A stretch of DNA of 13,592 nt, from positions 1-13,592 of the forward strand of contig JANYEU010000372.1 of NCBI GenBank assembly GCA_025362915.1, in the 5' to 3' direction. Below the pieces are notes generated by a model. That model had not been told where the DNA came from, did not search any database, and was given only the letters and a program-made list of their open reading frames with translations. The translations under genes and the position numbers were made by a program. Below are positions 6,204-12,476 of the stretch, piece by piece. This DNA is from Chitinophagaceae bacterium. GTDB lineage: Bacteria; Bacteroidota; Bacteroidia; Chitinophagales; Chitinophagaceae. Position 1 is the stretch's first letter. The number at the start of each line of letters is the position of its first letter.

Positions 6204-6554
6204 TTATTTGTTCAAGAAGGTGTTCTTTATAATTCTGAGGTTAATTTTTTGATTGAAAATATAGGTTCGAATTTATTTGAGGTGACTTTTTCAATTGAAA
6301 ATATGGCATCGAATTTATTTGGGGTTAGTTTTTCAGTTTAAAATATAGGTTCAAATTTATTTGATACATGTTTTTCATTTCAAAAACATGCCTCGTATTT
6401 ATTTGATGCTACTTTTTTAATTGAAAATATGGCATCGAATTTATTCGATACATCTTTTTCAATCCAAAAAGGAGCTTCGTATTTGTATCTATATGCTTGT
6501 GGCTTATTTCATGTGGCAAAGATTACTATCAATCCATATAATAATAAAAAATGA
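6204..6554 (+). pseudogene. Possible remnant of a 14-residue-repeat protein
   Basis: One plus-strand frame through the 42-bp array is open from 6204 to the TGA at 6552-6554 apart from a single TAA at 6339-6341, where other units have GAA or CAA. It reads as 14-residue units of the form [EQ]-[NK]-x-[AG]-S-[NY]-L-F-[DEG]-x-[TSC]-F-[SL]-[IVF], for example ENMASNLFDTSFSI. Differences between units at several positions keep similar residues (I/V/F, T/S/C, D/E). There is no ATG at the front. It may be a decayed gene fragment, or the frame may be open by chance because the period is a multiple of three. Confidence 0.35.
6211..6504 (+). repeat. 42-bp tandem repeat array, about seven units
   Basis: Seven consecutive units of exactly 42 bp start at 6211, 6253, 6295, 6337, 6379, 6421 and 6463; the first and last are degenerate. 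Good units begin TTGAAAATAT, carry TCGAATTTATTTG in the middle and end in TTTTTCAA. Units 6295 and 6421 share their first 25 bases exactly. There are no spacers between units. Junctions form the palindrome TTTTCAATTGAAAA, perfect between the units at 6253 and 6295 and decayed elsewhere. Confidence 0.92.
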
Positions 6555-6715
6555 TTATCCTGCACATAACATAGCTTTGTATTTTCCAATAAACGTTATC
6601 GTTTCTATTAGGCTATTGCTTTTTCCTTAAAAATGGTTGTAGCAGGGGATACCACGATGATAGGGTCAGATTTTATCGAACACTATTTATTAATTATCAC
6701 CTCAAACTGTAAGCA

Positions 6716-7660
6716 ATGGGCACTACTAGGAAATTGCCAGATTCTAACATTAGTCGTAAAGTAGCCTTAAACACGGCAAAGGATAAAATGGACGGTATGG
6801 ATGCTGCCGATAATTTACTTACTGCCAAAACCACAGACAGGCTAAACATAAATGTAGATAAATACAATACAGCATTTGCAGACATCACCGCGGCTTCGGT
6901 ATTGTATCACGAAGCCGTAGAAAAGGCACGGCCGCAACGTTTGTTGCTTCTGGCTTATGTAAAGGGCTATTTAGCTTGCCTGAAATTGTTTATAAAAGCG
7001 GGAAAGATACTGTTATCGTCACGTGCATTTTATGAGTTGGGTGTGACCAGCACACGGCTACCAGACATCAGTAGCGATGAGAAACTGCTGGCAATGGCGG
7101 CAAAGATTATCCTTGGCGATTTTAACCGAAGGGCAAAGGGCGGTGTTGCACTAAGCACGCCCACCATTGAAGAGTTTACGGACATATACACTACTGCACA
7201 ACCTATTATAATGGCCATCAGCAACACACTGACTGCACTGAAAAAAACACAAATTAATCTGTTTAAACTGGAGGAAGAAGTGGATGATGTGATTCTTCAT
7301 ATTTGGGATGAGGTAGAAGCGGAATATAGTAAGAACACACCATCGAGCCGTAGGGATTTATGTAGGGAGTGGGGCGGGCGGTTTATAACGAAGGGTGTGG
7401 AATCGGTGGTTACGGGGGTTTGTGCAGAAAAGCTAACCCATAAGCCATTACCAAAAGTGAAACTACATATTATTGGTTCGGGACATAAGGTGGTGAGTGA
7501 TGCCGATAGTAAATTTTCTGTGAACACATCCCTTTATGGAGATTTGGAAATGGTTGCCACACTATTTGGTTATGAAGATCAAACCATTGATTTTTTTAAG
7601 GAGGATGGCGTGCCTAAAGTGGTAAATGTGGTGATGGTGCATAAGATTATTTTACAATAG
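6716..7660 (+). CDS. Hypothetical protein with C-terminal carboxypeptidase-regulatory-like domain
   Basis: A 314-residue protein of unknown role. It has no signal peptide or membrane segment, so it looks cytosolic. Residues 1-225 are predicted mostly helical (long amphipathic stretches such as 55-105 and 150-205), suggesting a helical bundle. Residues about 230-310 look like a carboxypeptidase-regulatory-like (transthyretin-type) beta-sandwich: VVTGVCAEKLTHKPLPKVKLHIIGSGHKV, then SDADSKFSVN and a GYEDQTIDF strand, the usual pattern V-x-G-x-V...PL..V.V.I...T...G.F. Such domains are normally found outside the cytoplasm, which makes the lack of an export signal odd. The start follows AAGCA and an otherwise untranslatable AT-rich leader. 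It converges on citrate synthase and shares its terminator. Confidence 0.8.
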   Translation: MGTTRKLPDSNISRKVALNTAKDKMDGMDAADNLLTAKTTDRLNINVDKYNTAFADITAASVLYHEAVEKARPQRLLLLAYVKGYLACLKLFIKAGKILLSSRAFYELGVTSTRLPDISSDEKLLAMAAKIILGDFNRRAKGGVALSTPTIEEFTDIYTTAQPIIMAISNTLTALKKTQINLFKLEEEVDDVILHIWDEVEAEYSKNTPSSRRDLCREWGGRFITKGVESVVTGVCAEKLTHKPLPKVKLHIIGSGHKVVSDADSKFSVNTSLYGDLEMVATLFGYEDQTIDFFKEDGVPKVVNVVMVHKIILQ

Positions 7661-7700
7661 CAATTGATGAGAAGGAAAGAAAGTGATTGGGAATAGGAGG

Positions 7701-7720
7701 GAGGCATGGCTTAATGCCTC
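7701..7720. repeat. Small perfect hairpin after the 314-residue gene
   Basis: GAGGCAT (7701-7707) and ATGCCTC (7714-7720) form a 7-bp stem with a 6-base loop. No T tract follows, so it may stabilise a 3' end or slow transcription ahead of the stronger hairpin just downstream. Confidence 0.5.
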
Positions 7721-7730
7721 ACAAACTTAA

Positions 7731-7767
7731 AAAAGGCTTACGCTCCTATAGAGAACGTAAGCCTTTT
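7731..7767. terminator. Bidirectional terminator between convergent genes
   Basis: AAAAGGCTTACG (7731-7742) and CGTAAGCCTTTT (7756-7767) make a perfect 12-bp stem with a 13-base loop and A/T tracts on both sides. It serves the plus-strand gene ending at 7660 and citrate synthase ending at 7793 on the minus strand. Confidence 0.88.
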
Positions 7768-7792
7768 ACAATTATAATTACTAAAGTAGGTG

Positions 7793-9115
7793 TTAATCCC
7801 AAATCTCCGCTTTTCCTTCCAGCCATTGTTTTACAGATTCGGTGGTAATACTCTTTGGTCTTTCCAGCGGGAAGCCCAAAGCCCTATCCCAACAAAGGCT
7901 TGCCAATACACCCAATGAACGGCTTACGGCAAACAACACTGTGTAGAATTCGTATTCGGCCATGCCATAGTGTACCAATAATGCGCCACTATGCGCATCA
8001 ACATTTGGCCATGGGTTCTTGATCTTGCCAAGAGATTGCAAAATCGGTGGTACTATTTCGTATATATTCCAAACGGTACGGCACAATTTATCTTCTGGCA
8101 TGTGCTTCTTGCCAAACTCCATTTGTGCAGTAAAGCGTGGATCTGTCTTACGTAGTACAGCGTGTCCGTATCCTGGTACAACCTTGCCACCAGTCAACGT
8201 ATCTTGCACATATTTGGCAATCTGTTCCTTTGCAGGAAGATCGGTACCCAATGTTTCTTGCATTTCAAATATCCACTTAATTACTTCTTGGTTGGCAAGA
8301 CCATGCAACGGACCAGCCAAACCATTCATGCCGGCAGCATAACTAAGGTATGGATCGCTAAGGGCACTACCAACAAGGTGGGTGGTGTGTGCAGATACAT
8401 TACCGCCTTCGTGGTCGGCGTGTATGGTCATGTATAAACGCATCAATTCAGTGAAACCTTCATCATTATAACCAAGCATGTGGGCAAGGTTACCAGACCA
8501 GTCCAATAATCCATTAGGGTTAATGTGGTCATTATTTTTATATTTCCTTCTATATATATAGGCCGCAATGCGGGGTATGCGCGCAATCAAGTCCAACGTA
8601 TCATCGTAGGTAAGGCTCCAATAATCCTTTTTATTCATCCCCTTTGCATAAGCCTTGGCAAATTCTCCATCGGTTTGTAGTGCCATTACACCAATAACAA
8701 ACATCGTCATGGGGTGTGCGGTCATAGGGAGGGCATCAATTGCGGCAAACACATGGTTGGGTACATGGCTGCGACGTTGTAATAGGTTAGTCACCATTTC
8801 AACATCAGCTTTTGTTGGCAATTCGCCAATAAGCATCAGGTAAAATAAGCCTTCAGGTAACGGTTGACCACCCTCTATTGCTTTTGGTAGTTTTTCCTGC
8901 AATTCAGGAATTGAATATCCCCTAAACCTGATACCTTCCTGTGCATCTAGCAAACTTGTTTCGGTAACCAACCCTGTAATGCCCCTCATTCCCTGGTAGG
9001 CTTGGGCAAGTGTAACTTCACCAATCTTTTTAGAACCATGTTCCTTCAGCAGTTCTTTAATCTCAATACCAGCAGCGTCTGCTTTTGCCTTAAACTTCTC
9101 CTTTAGTAAATCCAT
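7793..9115 (-). CDS. gltA: Citrate synthase, mitochondrial/eukaryotic type
   Basis: Condenses acetyl-CoA and oxaloacetate to citrate, the entry step of the TCA cycle. At 440 residues it resembles the mitochondrial (type I, dimeric) enzymes far more than the usual E. coli-type GltA. Recognisable stretches are SYAAGMNGLAGPLHGLANQE (catalytic His271), VVPGYGHAVLRKTDPR (His318, Arg327), NPWPNVDAHSG (Asp373) and RALGFPLERPKS (Arg419). His235 and Arg399 sit at the other substrate-binding positions. Pig enzyme equivalents are His238, His274, His320, Arg329, Asp375, Arg401 and Arg421, so numbering stays within three residues throughout. There is no targeting peptide; the N-terminus has a short lysine-rich helix (LLKEKFKAKADAAG). 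All active-site residues are present. It appears to be a single-gene transcription unit, using gltA here only by function. Confidence 0.96.
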   Translation of the reverse strand: MDLLKEKFKAKADAAGIEIKELLKEHGSKKIGEVTLAQAYQGMRGITGLVTETSLLDAQEGIRFRGYSIPELQEKLPKAIEGGQPLPEGLFYLMLIGELPTKADVEMVTNLLQRRSHVPNHVFAAIDALPMTAHPMTMFVIGVMALQTDGEFAKAYAKGMNKKDYWSLTYDDTLDLIARIPRIAAYIYRRKYKNNDHINPNGLLDWSGNLAHMLGYNDEGFTELMRLYMTIHADHEGGNVSAHTTHLVGSALSDPYLSYAAGMNGLAGPLHGLANQEVIKWIFEMQETLGTDLPAKEQIAKYVQDTLTGGKVVPGYGHAVLRKTDPRFTAQMEFGKKHMPEDKLCRTVWNIYEIVPPILQSLGKIKNPWPNVDAHSGALLVHYGMAEYEFYTVLFAVSRSLGVLASLCWDRALGFPLERPKSITTESVKQWLEGKAEIWD

Positions 9116-9697
9116 TTTGTTGTTATGTTTATTATAATTGTTCCTCGAGAAAAAATGTTGAAAGTTTCCTTCTAAACCTATGTACCCCTATAAAAAATGA
9201 AAATAAACAATGGCTGTTATTCGAGCTCAAAAAAAAGCCAAATAACAATTTTTTTTTAATGCGATAAAGGTAAAAGAACTTTGTATTGAACAACCAAAAG
9301 TGGGGACTAAAGATGAAATTTATTTAAATAAATGTAAAATTCAATCGTTATCGTGTATTTTGTACACATTTTTTTTACTTTTGAAGTGGAAAACGAGTTT
9401 GCATAGAATATTTATTATAATTTCACAATTCAAATAAAAAATGATTGGTTATATGAAAAAAAACATTGTCATTAAGTTGCGAATATTGGGATTTGTTCCT
9501 ACAGTAAATGCCCTTCCAAACCTTCGCTTTATTGTGTAATAAGGCAGGCATATACTTTCGAAAAAATCCCTACAATTATTTTCAGGCATCATCTTATGAA
9601 ATGCTACAATTACTTAAAACGAAGTGTGGCTGGCACTTAACTAAACAGCTACGGAGTTGCTCAAACCGGATAAAGAAGGCTTAAAAATTTGTTTATC
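9116..9697. other. Intergenic region between citrate synthase and the SusE/F-like gene
   Basis: This 582-bp divergent gap should hold both promoters. On the plus strand TACTTTTG at 9376-9383 fits TAnnTTTG but lies over 300 bases before the next gene. Two hairpins with T tracts on the plus strand are visible (9215-9257 and 9353-9376), although no plus-strand gene precedes them. A 32-codon ORF at 9441-9539 starts with a lysine-rich hydrophobic stretch but has no other support. No clear -7 element was found for citrate synthase. Confidence 0.6.
9215..9257 (+). terminator. Terminator-like hairpin without an upstream gene
   Basis: TGTTATT (9215-9221) pairs perfectly with AATAACA (9241-9247), followed by nine T (9249-9257). 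The stem is AT-rich and the loop long (19 bases), so strength is doubtful. Confidence 0.3.
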
Positions 9698-12148
9698 ATG
9701 AAACATTTATTCTCTCGCTACATTAGTATAGTAGCACTCTTTCTTTTCTTTTTTGCATTCAATGTACAGGCTCAAGCGCCTGCCACTGGCACTTTATACA
9801 TTGTAGGTAGTGCTACGCCTGGTGGATGGAGTAATCCGATACCTGATGCGGACACGGCAGCCCAACGGTTTACACAAATAAGTACAAACGAGTACAAGAT
9901 AGACGTACTGCTTATTGGTGGCAATGAATACAAGTTTATTTCTGTAAACGGTTCTTGGACAAATAATTGGGGCATTGCGAAGGCGGATGACCCGACGGAG
10001 GTAAATGGCGGACCACTTACCTTTAATAGTAACAACATACTTGCTCCGTCAGTGAGTGGGGTATATACTATTGATGTAAACTTTGCCGCAAACATATTTA
10101 CCGTTAAATTGGTTAGTAAACCAAAAGTTACCATCTCCTCATTCTCCCCTACGTTAGCATCAACTGGCACAACAGTAACCATACATGGTGGTGGTTTTAC
10201 AGGGGCAACGGCAGTTAGTTTTGGAGGAACAGCCGCAACTTCCTTTGCAGTGGTAAACGATAGTACGATTACAGCTGTAGTGAGTATTGGATCCAGTGGA
10301 ACTGTGCAGGTAACTTCTCCAAGTGGTGTAGGTGTTTCTGCGGGGTTCACTTACAATTCAAACACCTTATTTATTGTGGGTAATGCCACACCAGGTGGAT
10401 GGAATAACCCAATACCACCAGTAGACAGTGCATTGCAACAGTTTACTACGATTAGCCCAACCGAATACAAAATAACAATTGAACTTATGGCAGATAGTTC
10501 CTATAAGTTTATAACCGTAAATGGTTCCTGGACGGTTAATTATGGTATTTCAGTTAAAAATGACCCTACAGAAATAAACGGTGGGGCAATTGTATCTAAT
10601 GGTAATGACATACTTGCACCAGCCACAACAGGAACTTATGTTATTGATGTAAATCTTGCAACAAATACATTCACGGTAACACCACTTGTTGCCCCAACAG
10701 TTTCTATTTACTCATTTGCTCCAACGTCTGCGGGTTCAGGTGATACAGTTCTTATCAAAGGTGTTGGCTTTAGCGGTACTACAGCAGTAGGTTTTGGTGG
10801 TATGTCTGCTGCATCTTTTGTAGTTCTGAATGATTCTACCATCACGGCAATTGTAGATACCGGAGCAAGCGGTTCGGTTCAGGTGATTGCACCTAAGGGT
10901 ACAGTTTCTTTAGCTGGATTTGTATATAATGCAAAAAATCAAACAGGCTTTATTGTAGGTAGTGCTGTTGCAGGTGGTTGGAATAATCCAATACCAAGTG
11001 TCGATAGCGTAGCTCAACAATTTATTCAGGTTGGTCCAAATGAATTAAAAATCACAATACATCTGATGGGTGGTGGTGAGTACAAGTTCATCCCTCAAGA
11101 TGGGTCTTGGGCTACCAGCTATGGCATTGCAGTGCAAGACGACCCAACTGAAATATATGGTGGGGCATTTATTACAAATGGGCAGAATATTCTTGCACCT
11201 CCTTTGAGTGGTGTATACGCTGTTGACATAAATACAAAAGCAAAAACCTATACAGTCACATTGGTTAGTCCAGACACTTTGTTTATTCTAGGTAGTGCCA
11301 CTGCCAATGGATGGAACAATCCATTGCAAACTGCTGATAGCGCAGCGCAACAATTTACCAAGGTTAGTCCTACCGAATATATGATTACCGTATTCTTGGC
11401 TGGTGATAGTTCGTACAAACTGATTGCCAGAGATGGAGATTGGACTTACAACTGGGGTATAACAAATTCAAACGATACAAGCATGGTTTATAGTGGCACC
11501 CTTTTGTATGGCACACAAAGCAAGGACATACTTGCTCCACATGTAAGTGGCAATTATACCATTGATGTAAACTTTGCAACTGGTGCATTTACTGTAATCA
11601 GTACCCAACCAGTAACCCTAGCTTCGTTTAGTGCCACTGCCAGCAGCAAGACAATACTTGCAAATTGGCATACTTCTACCGAATTGAGCACAAGCAGTTT
11701 TGCGGTTCAACACAGCACTGGTGGTGTAAGGTTTACTACCATTGGTACAGTAAAAGCAGCGGGAAGTGGTGCAAACAATTATCAGTTTGCAGATAATAAT
11801 CCTACCAATGGCATTAACTACTATCGCCTGCAAACTATGGATAAAAGTGGTGCAGTAGCTTATAGCAAGGTAGTTGCTGTTCGGTTTACTGTAAAAGCTA
11901 CGTATGCTGTTTATCCTACCCTCATTCATAACGGCACTGTAAGCATTGCCATTAGTGATGCTGTTGCAGGAAAAGCTATTGTTAGGATTATTGATTTGAA
12001 TGGCAGGACATTGCAAACAGGTACTATCAATATTGCAAATGGTACAAATGTTCTTCCTTACAAAATAAATGGCACAGCTAAAGGAAATTACATTTTACAG
12101 GTAGAAACAGCTACCGACAAGCAAGCCTTTAAAGTAATTGTAGAGTAA
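9698..12148 (+). CDS. Secreted SusE/SusF-like multi-module protein with IPT/TIG domains and T9SS sorting signal
   Basis: An 816-residue surface or secreted protein, probably binding polysaccharide. The signal peptide is MKHLFSRYISIVALF onward, with likely cleavage after VQAQA (27). Four copies of a SusE/SusF-type carbohydrate-binding module follow at about 32-139, 223-330, 416-523 and 527-634, each with LYIVG-type strand, a GGWNNPIP turn, YKF, GSW and NILAP. IPT/TIG beta-domains lie after modules 1 and 2 (143-220 and 333-411), each with an FxPT..GTTV..GxGF pattern. Residues 638-730 look like a fibronectin-like sandwich common before Por sorting domains, and 735-816 form a type A T9SS C-terminal domain. 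The open frame extends to a TTG at 9689, but the ATG at 9698 gives the standard signal peptide. No SusC, SusD or glycoside hydrolase gene adjoins it. The exact ligand is unknown. Confidence 0.88.
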   Translation: MKHLFSRYISIVALFLFFFAFNVQAQAPATGTLYIVGSATPGGWSNPIPDADTAAQRFTQISTNEYKIDVLLIGGNEYKFISVNGSWTNNWGIAKADDPTEVNGGPLTFNSNNILAPSVSGVYTIDVNFAANIFTVKLVSKPKVTISSFSPTLASTGTTVTIHGGGFTGATAVSFGGTAATSFAVVNDSTITAVVSIGSSGTVQVTSPSGVGVSAGFTYNSNTLFIVGNATPGGWNNPIPPVDSALQQFTTISPTEYKITIELMADSSYKFITVNGSWTVNYGISVKNDPTEINGGAIVSNGNDILAPATTGTYVIDVNLATNTFTVTPLVAPTVSIYSFAPTSAGSGDTVLIKGVGFSGTTAVGFGGMSAASFVVLNDSTITAIVDTGASGSVQVIAPKGTVSLAGFVYNAKNQTGFIVGSAVAGGWNNPIPSVDSVAQQFIQVGPNELKITIHLMGGGEYKFIPQDGSWATSYGIAVQDDPTEIYGGAFITNGQNILAPPLSGVYAVDINTKAKTYTVTLVSPDTLFILGSATANGWNNPLQTADSAAQQFTKVSPTEYMITVFLAGDSSYKLIARDGDWTYNWGITNSNDTSMVYSGTLLYGTQSKDILAPHVSGNYTIDVNFATGAFTVISTQPVTLASFSATASSKTILANWHTSTELSTSSFAVQHSTGGVRFTTIGTVKAAGSGANNYQFADNNPTNGINYYRLQTMDKSGAVAYSKVVAVRFTVKATYAVYPTLIHNGTVSIAISDAVAGKAIVRIIDLNGRTLQTGTINIANGTNVLPYKINGTAKGNYILQVETATDKQAFKVIVE

Positions 12149-12173
12149 TAATAGTTTTTTATTGATTAATAAG

Positions 12174-12202
12174 AAAAGTCAACCTTCGGGTTGGCTTTTT
12201 TT
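12174..12202 (+). terminator. Terminator of the SusE/F-like gene
   Basis: AAAAGTCAACC (12174-12184) pairs with GGTTGGCTTTT (12189-12199) around a TTCG tetraloop closed by C-G, with one T-G wobble, and runs into seven T. This is a classic intrinsic terminator 25 bases after the stop codon. Confidence 0.9.
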
Positions 12203-12476
12203 GTTTGGGGAATGATTGCCAATAAATACCCAATGTTTCTTGGACACATTTGATAATAAATTTCAACAACAATATTCAGCTAATATGGTGTTTATACTAT
12301 GAAACTTGCATATCCAATGAGTAATTAAATACCCAATAACTCATACGTTTGCCTAAATAAACAAAACAAACTATAAACGTATTCGACAATTATTGCCTAC
12401 ACTTGCAGCTTGAAAATTTTATTCCCTTTGGGGCATGTTTAACTATGATATTTTCTCTTTATTAAAACTACTTTAA
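12203..12476. other. AT-rich leader region of the uxaB-like gene
   Basis: With the preceding terminator this makes a 328-bp gap. It should contain the promoter of the next gene. The best -7 candidate is TACACTTG at 12398-12405 (one mismatch to TAnnTTTG), without a clear -33 element. No regulator site or small gene could be supported. Confidence 0.4.

Larger units (their letters stand above)
6038..6715. other. AT-rich gene-free stretch carrying a repeat array
   Basis: This 678-bp divergent gap holds the promoter region of the minus-strand orphan gene at its left, a 42-bp tandem repeat array in the middle (6211-6504) and about 160 bases of AT-rich DNA before the next gene. In that last part I see a TAGCTTTG (-7 type) at 6572-6579 without a matching -33 element, and a small hairpin AAACG-ttat-CGTTT. 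No convincing intact gene lies here. Confidence 0.7.

Noticed and set aside
6211..6504. CRISPR array
   Set aside because: Units are directly adjacent with no unique spacers, similarity covers the whole 42-bp period, and no cas gene is present.
6572..6579. TAGCTTTG as promoter of the 314-residue gene
   Set aside because: It matches TAnnTTTG, but no TTG lies at the right distance upstream and the leader would be about 130 bases, so I do not list it as a promoter.
6421..6630. Plus-strand ORF of 69 codons in the repeat region
   Set aside because: It starts inside a 42-bp unit in a different frame from the 14-residue-repeat frame and has no family resemblance or translation signal.
9441..9539. 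32-codon ORF (MIGYMKKNIVIKL...) as a leader peptide gene
   Set aside because: Short, no ribosome binding site, no regulatory codon run, and no hairpin directly after it; kept only as a note in the intergenic entry.
9689..9697. TTG at 9689 as start of the SusE/F-like gene
   Set aside because: The ATG three codons later gives a standard signal peptide beginning MKHLF; nothing favours the TTG.
11618..12016. Minus-strand ORF of 132 codons opposite the SusE/F-like gene
   Set aside because: It lies antisense to well-supported fibronectin-like and sorting domains and shows no family features.
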